Shown here: piece after piece, positions 45,234 to 55,800 of the stretch
Layout of the letters: each line of letters begins with the position of its first letter
How positions within the stretch are numbered: position 1 is the stretch's first letter
Assembly: GCA_030762895.1 (NCBI GenBank)
Contig: CM061068.1
Coordinates: 75,107,228 to 75,171,227 of the forward strand
DNA length: 64,000 nucleotides
Reading direction: 5' to 3'
Origin: Sophora flavescens
Taxonomy: Eukaryota > Streptophyta > Magnoliopsida > Fabales > Fabaceae
Program-made: the position numbers and the translations under genes
Notes under the pieces: model-generated
What the model saw: only the letters and a program-made list of their open reading frames with translations
What the model was told of the DNA's origin: nothing
Database searches by the model: none

Positions 45234-45520
45234 ACAACATATCAACCAACCAGCCAGATGCACATCGGGCTCATTTTCCAGCTCATCATTAGCTGTTCAA
45301 CTGCTGGTAGTTAAGTAAGCTATTTTAGTTAGCTTTAGTTAACTTGTTGCCTGAGTTAATTAACTAGAGTTAGTTAGTTTAGCTGGTAGTTAGACTTAGC
45401 TTATGAGATGTATATAAACCTTTAGATACAGCTTTGTACAATTCATTGAATTGAGAAAATGAAGAATCAAGTTTCTTCCCACGTAAGTTTTTGCAATATG
45501 CCCTGTTCATACCAATTCCA
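45234..45520 (+). repeat. Copia-A 3' LTR, main part
   Basis: It continues from 28106-28112. ACAACATATCAACCAACC through TATATAAACC to CATACCAATTCCA matches 7806-8091. It is separated from its first bases by the Gypsy-2 insertion. Confidence 0.75.
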
Positions 45521-46459
45521 CACGTCATTTTAACACCAAGTCTATCTCTTGATCTGCATATTAATAAGAATTTAAACAGACAAATAGATAGAGAAAGAAA
45601 GTAAATTATATAAGTTGAAATCAGAGAATCATTTAGGCCACTCGATTAATTAGTAATAGTCTCCCCACAAAAGTATTGATATGATCAATAAACGGTGAGG
45701 CTGATCTCAAATCAATTTAAAGCATGCATTGTCCCCTTTTGAGGTGTCAACCATCCTTTCCCTCGCTTGCCTTTTATTAACTTTTCTTGTTCAGCCATAC
45801 AGATAAATCAACAGTTCTGATATTTTCATCCAAAATTCCCAATCAAAAGCAATAATTAGTGCCAACATTCTAAGGATACTTACCTATGCTGCTTACCTTG
45901 AATGATTGTCATCATCCTCTTGTTCTTTGCCTTAAGTTTAAAGTCATACACGCCAAAATCATGGCTTGACAAACTCGGAGCATGAAGACAACCAAAAGGG
46001 TTAACACAGAATCCCATGTCCCACCCAAAAAGAAAATCAAAAGCATGGTGCAAAAGGAAGAAAAAGAAAACACACCTCTCATGATGATGTCTAGTGGGGA
46101 CTTCAATATTCCAGGCCCCAGCATATGCATATGGTATCGAAAGCTAAGTCCTTCCTACCATGCATTTTCCTTCAATTATCAATAAGCATTCAGAAGAAAG
46201 CAAAAATAATTATAGGATATGAAGAATGATGTTATCCAAGCCCTTACACACACGTTAGTCACATATCATTATTTTTACCATGTTATTATAGCTAATTTTA
46301 CTTCATACTTCTCATACAACCTATCATTTTTACTAAGACATGAAGTAATGTATGCTTGAGTAGTTTGTATTAATGTGCACTATAAGCTTAAAAACACTTT
46401 ATCTTCTCCTTATCATAATTGAACTCTCATTTTACTAAGTTTATGCCATGACAGATCAC
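45521..46459. other. Intergenic, nothing recognised
   Basis: AT-rich. The overlapping frames at 45912-46185 match no family. A GTAAGC donor-like site on the minus strand near 45898 is not enough to call an exon. Confidence 0.45.
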
Positions 46460-46468
46460 AATCCTACC

Positions 46469-46628
46469 CAAGGTTTTAAATTACGGACCGCATCACATGA
46501 TGCGACTGCAACATCTTGGTTGCGGTGGCCACCGAAATCGTATCGGACCGTAATTGCGAACAGCATAGGCCTCAATATGATCGCATCATACCGCAACAAC
46601 CGTAACTGCAACCGCAATTTAAAACCTT
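46469..46628. mobile_element. Mutator-like MITE, 160 bp
   Basis: AAGGTTTTAAATTACGG and AAGGTTTTAAATTGCGG (the latter on the complementary strand) are the inverted ends. The 9-bp flanks AATCCTACC (46460-46468) and AATTCTACC (46629-46637) differ by one transition, fitting the 9-bp duplication of Mutator-type elements. The interior is CGC-rich and non-coding. Confidence 0.65.
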
Positions 46629-46639
46629 AATTCTACCAC

Positions 46640-47040
46640 TAGACCACCTATGCTTGTTAATTGTGATAGTAAACTTAATATAAGTATTATCTTTTGAGTT
46701 ATGATTGTACTTTGTTATATTGTATTCGAGACTTGATTTTGAGTTGTAATTATAAAATTTTAATCTTTTATATTTTATTATGAATATTTTTATTAGTATA
46801 TGTTGACTTATGAGAAAAATTTGTGTTTGACTTGTGATTGAATTGGTTGAACTTGAATCCAAATTTTTTTTGATTCATGTCTGTCCAACTGTAACACAGT
46901 AACACCATTCCTTATTATATATATATATATATAATATAAAAAAAAAATTCTGGTAGAGAAAGCAATAAATAAATCAATGACTTTTTCATATATCTCTTTC
47001 TTCCTTTATATTATTTTTTTGTGTTTTGCTCTTTCTACTC
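46640..47040. other. AT-rich upstream region of the J-domain gene
   Basis: It includes a TA microsatellite (about 46918-46936) and pyrimidine-rich CTCTTTCT tracts just upstream of the TATA box. No other feature was seen. Confidence 0.5.
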
Positions 47041-47043
47041 TCT

Positions 47044-47053
47044 CTATATATAA
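47044..47053 (+). promoter_or_regulatory. Probable TATA box of the J-domain gene
   Basis: CTATATATAA lies about 107 bp before the ATG and directly after a CTCTCT pyrimidine patch, a common plant core-promoter layout. Transcription would start near 47080. Confidence 0.6.
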
Positions 47054-47159
47054 GCATTAGCTCCATATTAACCAATTAAAAAAGAAAGCACGAGCTCCAA
47101 TTGCTGTTTTATTTTCCGGTGAATATTCCGGCGACTACACCGGTGAACATCGCCGGAAA

Positions 47160-50100
47160 ATGGACGAGTCATGGAGAATTGGCATGGGACTAATGCGGGG
47201 TCTCCCTCGCCGGCGATCCGTGGAGGACCCGTCATCTTCACGAAGCCGCCGGCCCATCTTCTCCGGCGAGTCTGTGGACGCCGATGACTTCGCCGACGTC
47301 TTCGGGGGCCCACCCAGAACCCTCCTTGCGCACAAATTCTCGAGTTCGGGCTCGTTCTACGAGGAAATTTTCCGACCGCCGGAGTTCATGCCTCCGGTGT
47401 CGAAGAGTGGCCGGAACTTGCCCGTGTTCAGGATTCCGACGAGGAATGAGGGGTTTTACAGCGACATTTTTGGGTCGGACGATGACCGGAAATCAAGAGA
47501 GCGATCGGGGTCCCGCTCGATGGCTGATTCGTCGTCGGCGCTGAGCTCGGAAGAGATAAGCCCTCGCAGGCCGGTGATCGGAGATGACGTGGCACTGTCT
47601 GATTTTGCTTCAAAGCTGAGGTACTGGTGACAGTTAAGAAACCCAGTGAAAAAAAACTGAATGCTCAACTATTTTTTTGCAAATTGACATTTATGCCCTT
47701 TGTGATATTCTTGCTCTTGATGGTGGAATTATGCAACTGGTTAAGATGAGATTAACTGCTTTTATTTCTTAGTTTATCTTCAAAACTGTTATTTATTTCC
47801 TTTTTGTTAAAATAAAGTGAAAGGAAGAACTTAGATAAGATGAGAAATTCTTGGCTAAGCATTAAGAACTGATGAGTGTAAATGTATTATTTAGATATTG
47901 GGTCATTCATAATGTGAACCACACAAGTTGACACATGTTTAATATTAGAGAAATTGAGTACCTATCTTAGGCATTGACTATCCAAAAAGGCAAGAATCAT
48001 ACTGGATAAGATTTAGAAGGAGGCAGCTACTAAACATAGCAGAGCTTAATAAAGTTGGAGACTATAGGGCAATAATGATGGTTTCCCTCAGTGTGGTATG
48101 GGAGCTAAACTTCAATTTGATATGAATATATTAGCTGCAATTTTGAACATGTTAGCTACTGAAAGAAACAAAAGTGTTTTGAATTTGGAAAATAGATTTT
48201 ACTGATAATAATTGTTAGATATAAAACCCTTCAAGGGTTCTACTAACAAATAAATAAATAAATAAATAAATAGAATCATGTATTCATGTTTGAGTATTTA
48301 CTTAAGGTTTAAGCTTTTGGAATAGTTGTTGAATTATATGGTAAGAGAGCTTCCTTTCTCTCTTTTAATCTTTCACTATCTAAATATAATTTCAACATTT
48401 TGGCCAAGGAAGTAGCAAATGGAAAATCATTCATGGCAAACATTTCATTGTCAATGCTTGTTATGCTTGCCTTTGGTTGTCCATGTGGCATTATTCTCTC
48501 CTATTATATAGGCTTTCCAGTTTCCATAATAAAGGGCATTTTTGCAGAATTTTATTGGAGACTAATATGATTTCTGAACCTATGGTAACGCTATGGGAAT
48601 TCTGAGGGTTCTTAGTGATTGCTACAGGCCAATCAATATCCCATGGAGATGGAACTCATCCACTATGATGCCTGAGGAACATCCAAATAAACAAGGGGTG
48701 CCACTTTTTCCATGCAATGATCAGTCATTTGAAGTTCATCATCATGATAACAAATACAAAGACAACTTCAAAAGCTCCCATTTAGGATTCTCAAGAAGAG
48801 TCTCATCCCCAGAAACCATTAGTCTCGAATCCAATTCATATCAAAGCATCAAAGCATTCACTGATGATTGGGAGCTCAGTTCCCCATTTTCTGTTGTCTC
48901 TTCACTTTGTCAAGAACCTGAGGCAAAATCTTCAGTTCATGATCATGTGCTTCCTGAACAAATTATAGAACAGGATACTGATGATGATGAAGTTGTGAGC
49001 TCATATGTCATAGAGATCAACCCCAACATCATAAAGGAAGATTGTGGTGAATCAGCAATTGATGAAGCAATTGCATGGGCCAAAGAGAAGTTTCAATCAA
49101 GAAGCTCTGATGAACAATCAAGCATGAGAAGTGATGGCAATGAGCAAACTGTTGAAATAAAAGGTGATTGTCTAACCAAATAAATAGTTTAATACAAAGT
49201 TATCACATTTGGGTCCTAATACAGACAAAAGCAGACACTTGATATTTGTATCTGATCATATCATATAATGCAGGAAGCCCTGATGCAAGTGAATATCATG
49301 ATGATGGAATTGGAATGGTTCAACCTCCAAAGGTAATATATTGTATTTGGTAAGCGTAAATAAGCATCTGCATCATATTACTGATAAAGAGCTTAACAGG
49401 ATTTTTCTTATGAAAATAAATGGTATGAAATATGATCTTGGGTTGTGAAATCAGAATAAAAAAATGGCAATAATATAATAACAACCAATCTTTTTTGCAG
49501 TGATTTCAATTATAAGTTTTTAGCCATTGCAATTACAGTTACTCAATTTCTATAACTATTTCAGAAAAAAGTAACAAACACGTGAAAAGATCGATGATAC
49601 TAAGTCCAGTTTGACAAGATCATTTTTACTAGTTTATAAAAGAACTTCAAGAAAATAAATTGCAGAATATACTCATCTATCTATGGTGTCAGGAGAAGAG
49701 GTGCAATTAAAAGAATCCATAAACAAAATGTAATTAGAAGGATAGAAAGTGTATGATTAGAAATGAGTAAAAAATGAAGAGGATGCAATACACATTCCAT
49801 CCAAAAATAACATGATTAGTTTCCTTGAAGCGGGTGAACTTTCATACCTTGTTAATACAATGGTTCATATTAAGATTTTTCTTTTTTTACATTTGTTTTT
49901 CCTGAATATAAAGATGTATATTGATAGTTCTGCTGTTTCTTCTGAAGGTACTGACAGACAGAGAGAAGCTGGACAGAGATATAAAATTATGGTCATCTGG
50001 CAACGAAACTGACATCCGGCTACTGCTTTCAACACTGCATCATGTAAGACTTCCTTTGTTGTTGATTTCTTAAAAATGACAATTACACCACTTTGACATA

Positions 50101-50482
50101 CGCAGATAAACAGGAGAATTGACGTGGTTGTATGTTTTCATTGCCAGATTCTATGGCCTGAGAGTGGCTGGTATGCTATTCCCCTTATGAGTCTCATAGA
50201 TAGCTCACAGGTTAAGAAGGCTTATCAGAAAGCAAGGTTATGCCTGCATCCAGACAAACTTCAGCAAAGAGGAGTAACACTAGTCCTACAGAAGTATGCA
50301 GCAGAGAAGGCTCTCTCCATTCTTCAGGTAACACAAACACACTATATGGATAAGTTCAACTTTTAAGTTTCTTTGAGGAAATAAGGAATGTGCTGAGGGT
50401 CAATGTTAATACTAGGTAAACATTTTCTATGTTGGAACAGGATGCATGGGCTGCCTTCATATTTAAAGATGTTTCCTTTTAA
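47160..50482 (+). CDS. Auxilin-like J-domain protein related to JAC1
   Basis: Six exons with consistent phases and GT-AG borders: 47160-47620, 48628-49163, 49274-49332, 49948-50043, 50148-50327 and 50441-50482, giving 457 aa. The first exon is GC-rich and carries DDFADVFGGPPRTLL and FYEEIFRPPEF, motifs of JAC1/auxilin-like plant proteins. The middle is acidic and Ser-rich (low complexity). The C-terminal J domain (from about residue 384) has ILWPESGW, VKKAYQKARLCLHPDKLQQR with the HPD triad, then AEKALSILQ and DAWAAF. J domains of this class stimulate Hsc70. Auxilins uncoat clathrin vesicles, and JAC1 acts in chloroplast photorelocation. By size and layout it fits the shorter JAC1 paralogue group rather than JAC1 itself. 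The exact role is inferred. A TATA box lies upstream at 47044. Confidence 0.88.
48248..48273. repeat. AAAT microsatellite in intron 1 of the J-domain gene
   Basis: Six AAAT-type units in a row. Confidence 0.8.
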
Positions 50483-50945
50483 CTAGCGGATGACTCTAAT
50501 TCCTGATGACTCAGTTTTCTTTTGTAAGTGGTTGACAAACACCAAGCTAGACATTTGGAATGAAGTGTTTGCTGACATGCAGCAGACTCAGGTTAAACAC
50601 ATGAAATTTGGAAACATCAGTTCTTTTGTACAAATAGTTGATTGATGGATCTACTGTTTTATTTATGTTTGTATTATAAGTTGTTTGATGCTTTTTGTAG
50701 GTATTATTTCTGAAGTAGTTAGCATTGAAGTTATTTGATTGGTTTTAGCATTTGATTTGTATATGATGACATGGAAGCAAGAACTAGTTTTTACTATTTT
50801 TATGGAACCCTATAACTCTATCCCATTCCCACCTCATTAACTACAACCAATTATATTTTGAGCACTTTCTACTTGATGATTATAAACCCCCACACTCACA
50901 TAACTAAGATCCTCTTTTAGGTGGTTTCTAAGTTGTAATAAATAA
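50483..50945. other. 3' flank of the J-domain gene
   Basis: Presumably 3' UTR and then intergenic DNA. A short frame at about 50520-50590 (WLTNTKLDIWNEVF) lies beyond the stop and has no recognised homologue. No clear polyadenylation signal could be fixed. Confidence 0.4.
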
Positions 50946-50950
50946 ATAAA

Positions 50951-51062
50951 CACACACACACATTCACTAAGTGTACACCGTTGGATCAATCTTAGATCTC
51001 CTTCAACACATTTAGTGATTAATCCAACAGTGCACACTTAATGAATGTGTGAATGTGTGTTT
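50951..51062. repeat. Inverted repeat, about 110 bp, MITE-like
   Basis: CACATTCACTAAGTGTACAC with GTTGGATCAATC on the left pairs with GATTAATCCAAC and GTGCACACTTAATGAATGTG on the right, around a short loop. No target duplication was resolved. Confidence 0.55.
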
Positions 51063-51550
51063 TGTTGAATGTAGGGATCCATTTCCCCCCTCTTTAACTA
51101 CATGTCATTACCAGAACGATATAATTAATTTTTCTTCTATTCTTTTTGTCAATTTTATATCACTTCAAGATTTCAAGGTTGTATTGTAGAATTCACTTTT
51201 CCTAAGGCAAGGAAATCTTTACATATGGTCAAACTGTAGATCTGAATTATTTCGGTTTCTCATGTCACCTACTGCTTTCATATGGCAACGGCCTTGGTCC
51301 CAGCAGAACCAACATTTAAAATTCCATCTGCACACCTACTAGTAAAAGAAAAATAAGAATGCCTTTGAGTCAAAGACCATGTTTAGAAAAAGAGTTCATT
51401 TTAAATGTTATTTGAGTTTGAAAAAAAAAAGTGCTAATAAGTGCAAGATGATTTTTTTTTGTTCGTTTCTCTCTTCATTAGTTGAAGTATATTTTCATTT
51501 TGGTATATAAATAGAGAAGGGGGGAGACTATTATAAAGCTAATTTCTTAT

Positions 51551-51637
51551 TCACGCATTTCCAATATCATCATGAGTCATGACTGCCACAGAAGCACCCA
51601 TCTTTGCGAGCAAGTCCGCGCTAGTATTGCCTTCTTA
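51551..51637 (-). pseudogene. RNase H (RVT_3) remnant of a LINE-type element
   Basis: The minus strand reads EGNTSADLLAKMGASVAV, like the C-terminal RNase H motif (REGN..AD.LA..GA) of plant non-LTR elements and RVT_3 proteins. Only about 27 codons remain, ending in a stop. Confidence 0.5.
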
Positions 51638-51679
51638 GTGATAAAAGGAAATGATAGAGTTTGATTCTAAGTCATTCAA

Positions 51680-51811
51680 TAGTAAAAACGTATCTATATC
51701 GATTATAATAAATTCCCAACTAGACTTAATTGCGATTTTAGTCAACAGTAAAAATATATCTATATCGATTATAATAAATTCCCAACAAGACTTAATTGTG
51801 ATTTTAGTCTC
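51680..51811. repeat. Tandem duplication, about 67-bp unit
   Basis: AGTAAAAACGTATCTATATC...GATTTTAGTC occurs twice in a row with a few substitutions. The second copy overlaps the left end of the fold-back repeat. Confidence 0.75.
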
Positions 51812-52291
51812 CTTACTATTAATCATATACAATTTTGATCCCTAAAATTTTTTTCGTGCACATTTGGTCTCTCTTTTTTTAATATTACAAATTTGGTCAT
51901 TTCAATTATTAACAAAGAGGAACCACTCCTCTAAACACACAAAATTATTGCTCTAAGCACATAGAAGTTCTTTTTGAACTTTTGAGGTAAAAGATCATGC
52001 AGTAGAACCAAAAAAAGGCCCAGAAAGGAGGGACAAAATCATTAAATAGCAAAGAGGAACTAGTGAATCTTGTTGAATCGTAGACGCAAAAGAGGGAGAA
52101 CTTCAACCAGAGGTTGTGTGGGCTTAAAGAAATGGTTCCTCTATGTTAATCATTGAAAAAATTGAAATACATTGGATAAAGGGACCAAATTTCATCAGTG
52201 AAAAAACATAGGGACCAAATGTGCATGAAAAAAACTTTAGGGACTAAAATCGCACATGACCAATAATAGGGGAACCAAAAGTGCAATTAAG
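51790..52291. mobile_element. Fold-back element with arms over 100 bp
   Basis: The left arm (ACTTAATTGTGATTTTAGTC...CACATTTGGTCTC) and right arm (GGGACCAAATGTGCATG...CAAAAGTGCAATTAAG) are inverted and imperfectly complementary over roughly 120 bp. They flank about 250 bp of unrelated DNA. The CTTAATTGCACTTTTGGTCC ends are a widespread plant repeat, often grouped with Mutator-like MITEs. Confidence 0.6.
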
Positions 52292-52863
52292 CGTTTACCA
52301 AAAAAAAAACATGCAATTAAGCCTTCCAACAATAACTTTTTGCACTGATTAAAACACATTACAAAAGAGCCAAAAGCCAAAACGCAATTCTATCATAAAT
52401 GAAAAGACATCTGCCAGTATTTACAGTTTAATGCACCAACTACAGGTCCTTGAAGCAAATAGACGGTTGACCAAAAATAAAAAGGCAAATAGAAGTTGTT
52501 TGATAAAAACTTTAGTCTTCTACATCATTAATGACCATATAGATTAATGCAAGAGATTCGAACAGCCGGTTTCCCTTATATCATTTGCATGTAGATTGCA
52601 AAGAGAAGAGAAAAGCAACAAGTCTGCACTGAGCTCTAGCCAGAGACTTTGAAATATGCCTCAAATACCAGGCGTACATTTTTAATCCTGCAGAAAGTTA
52701 GGAAGCCAAAAATAGCTGTGAAAGCAGAGCAAAGAACAGGTTTGCAGCCTAAAATGTAAAAACACTTTAGTTTATCAAAATTTATAACTGACTTTACCCA
52801 CTGGTAAGCAAATGGAAATTACCCAATACTCGAACCAAATATCAGAGTTGACCATGACTTCTG
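52292..52863. other. 3' flank of the zinc-finger gene
   Basis: AT-rich. It probably contains the 3' UTR of the minus-strand gene ending at 52864. No other feature is visible. Confidence 0.4.
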
Positions 52864-55800
52864 CTAATAGAGTGGTTGCGAAGGAGCTTTTGACCCAGGT
52901 GCTTGCTGATCATTCTGCTGGAAGGGATTCAAGCGTGTGAAGAAGCCATAACGTACAAATCATTCAATGTAAGGAGGTAACATTTATCGATTGATGTAAA
53001 TGCAGAAACATAAGCAAGAAACCAAAAAATTAACTCGAATGACAGTGCAAACATCATAGCAGTTTCTGTACTAAACAATTTTGTAAGTATCACCAAGTTT
53101 TCCCATATTTCAGTTCAGAGGGGGAAAATTGAGAATAAATTGTCTAAATAATAGTACAGCACCAAATTGGGATTTTAAATCAAAGGGCCAAGCTGCCTCG
53201 CAATAGTGCACACTGAAGGGCAGGGCAGGGCAGCTGTAGAGTATACTAAGCCGGACAAAGACAACTTTCAAACAGTTTTATATGCTATGTAGTTGAAAGA
53301 AAAAAGTATTAGAAAAACACGGCTCTAATACCAAAAGTTGAGAAAGGAACTTCTGCACATAGAAAATAGTAAATTATTTATTTTGGCATTTATGCAATGT
53401 AGATTGTTAGAGATAGTTTAGTTTGTAGTAATTGGGCTTAAGGCCCGTTCCCCTCTTAGCTGTTGAACAGCTGTAGCTTTCTGTTATTTTCTGTTAGATG
53501 CAGTTAGCATCTCAACTGTTTTACCTATCACTATATAAAGTGATAGCTCACTGTAACTGATAACTAATCAATACATGAGAATTCATTCTTCTCTTTTCTC
53601 TCTACTTCTGCATTCTCAATATGGTATCTAGAGCTTCTAGATCCTGAAGCCATGGCTTCTGTAAATCCCTTCGCAAACCCTAGCGCACCACAACTCACAC
53701 CTTCGCACCCAATCTCGTTGAAGTTGGATGATAACAATTTTCGGCAATGGAAGCAATAGATTGAGGGAGTAATTCGTGGCGACAAACTCCAGAAATATGT
53801 CACAGATCCACGAATTCCACCGAGGTTTCTCACTGATGAAGATCGAGAAATCGATGAAGTGAATCCTGCGTACAATGATTGGGAGCAGCAAGATACGCTC
53901 ATTTCGACTTGGCTTCTTGCTTCGATTTCTGATTCCTTGCTTTCGCGCGTGGTAAATTGTCTTCATGCTTGGCAGATTTGGGACGAAATTCACAAATATT
54001 TCCACAATCTCTTGAGTACGAAGGCGCGGCAACTTCGTTCTGAGCTGCGATCCCTAACAAAAGGTAATCGTTCAGTTTCTAAGTTCATCCTTCGTGTTCG
54101 TGCTCTTTCCGATTCGCTTTTGTCTATTGGAGATCCAATTCCTACTCGAAATCTTCTGGAAGTGACACTCGAAGCGCTTCCTGAAGACTTCGATCCAGTC
54201 GTGGCAGCGATCAATAGTAAAACTGAGTCCGTGTCCCTTGATGAACTTGAATCCATTCTCCTAGCTCACGAAGCTCGGCTAGAGAAGAACAAGAAGAGTG
54301 CTCTCCCTGATTGTGTCAGTGAATCTCACCCAAACACAAGCTCCCTCCCAAGGATCGAGTTCTGGAAACTTCACCAATTCCACTGCTCCGAATGCTTCCT
54401 TTCAAAATTCATCATTTCCAGATAGTTACTCTCATGTTGTTGGTGGTGAATCTTCTAATAAAGGTGAAGGATTCCGAGGTAATAGAGGTGGCGGCCGCTA
54501 CGGTGGTGGCAGATATCGAGGTCGCGGTGGTGGTGGACGTTCCGGTGGTCGCACTAATGTCCAATGCCAAATAAGTAAGAAGTACGGACATGATGCCAGT
54601 GTGTGTTACTATAGGAATGCTAATACTGATCAGTATCAACAAGGACCTCCTCACCATCAAGGTTTTAACAACTGGCAGTCCTCTTTCATGTACCATAGAC
54701 CTCCACCCCCTATGTTTGGTCATGCTGCTAGGCCTCCTCAATTCTCTCAGAACTATGCAACACCACCTAGGCCACAACAGCCACAAGCATTTCTTACTGG
54801 CACTGAGTCTCAGTTCAACACCTCTTGGTATCCAGATTCAGGTGCCTCTCACCATGTCACTACGGACCATTCCAACTTGACTGAGGCTGCCTCCTTACCA
54901 GGGTCTGAGCAAGTCTACTTGGGCAATGGCCAAGGTTTGTCTATTAACAAAATTGGTTCCATGTCTTTCACCACACCTTCCCAACCCTACACCAACTTCA
55001 CACTACACAATTTACTTCTTGTTCCCTCAATTACAAAGAATTTAATTAGTGTTAGCCAATTTGCCCGTGATAATCATGTTTTCTTTGAATTTCACCCCTC
55101 CTTTTGTCTTGTTAAATCACAGGCTTCTAAAATTCTGCTCCGTGGTCATGTGGGTGTAGATGGTCTATACAAGTTTGACAATATCTCTCCTTCAGCTATG
55201 TCAGCTATGTCATTCTCCTCTCCTAGTTGTAATGCTGTTAGTGCAAATAATAATTCTAGTTGTGACCCAATGACTGTTACTCCTAGTTGAAATTCTGTTA
55301 CTATACCTCATCCACCTAGTTGTAACTCAATTTCTGTTTCCAATGTAACTACACAATCTGTTGTAAATGATTCATCAAATGATATGAATGATAATTCTTC
55401 TAGTTCAAACTTGTCTCCTACCTTTGCTTCTTACAAATTGTGGCACATTCGTTTAGGTCACCCACAACATAATGCACTTAGAGAAGCACTCAAGTTGTGC
55501 AACATCCCTATTCCCCACAAAAATCCATTGGATTTTTGTTCTGCTTGTTGCTTGGGCAAGGCTCATCGCCTCCCAGCACCCTCCTCAACAACTATATACA
55601 CTTCTCCCTTTGAACTTGTGGTTTGTGACTTATGGGGACCTGCCCCAATTCAATCTTTTTGTGGGTGCACCTATTTTCTGACCTGTGTGGATGTCTTTAG
55701 CCGTTTTACTTGGGTTTTCCCTTTGAAACGAAAGTCAGATACCTTGTCCCAATTTATTCAATTTCGTGCCATGGTTGAGTTACAGTTTAACACCAAAATC

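Larger units (their letters stand above)
7800..45520 (+). mobile_element. Copia-A: rearranged Ty1/copia element hosting a TE nest
   Basis: Matching LTR sequence occurs at 7800-8091 (complete), 15684-15831 (5' half) and 28106-28112 joined to 45234-45520. An initiator-Met-type primer-binding site follows the first LTR. Between the LTRs are copia gag-protease remnants on the minus strand (15832-15872 and 23679-25280) and integrase-RT-RNase H remnants on the plus strand (25285-28080). The rest of the span is younger insertions: a MITE, a CACTA element, two gypsy elements and an Athila-like element. I found no clean target duplication for Copia-A itself (CATCA on the left, CACGT on the right). The locus may therefore combine more than one related element. 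Confidence 0.65.

Noticed and set aside
45898..46185. Possible exon on either strand, including a minus-strand GTAAGC donor and KNKRMMTII-like text similar to the orphan exon at 1611-1836
   Set aside because: The shared stretch is only about 15 bp, and no acceptor, homologue or consistent phase could be shown. A gene spanning the whole TE nest cannot be supported.
47068..47668. Overlapping frames on both strands in the first exon of the J-domain gene
   Set aside because: They are shadows caused by the GC-rich coding exon. Only the frame from 47160 carries conserved motifs and splices in phase.
50520..50590. Extra coding exon after the J-domain stop
   Set aside because: It follows an in-frame TAA, lacks a clear acceptor, and J-domain proteins of this class end at this point.
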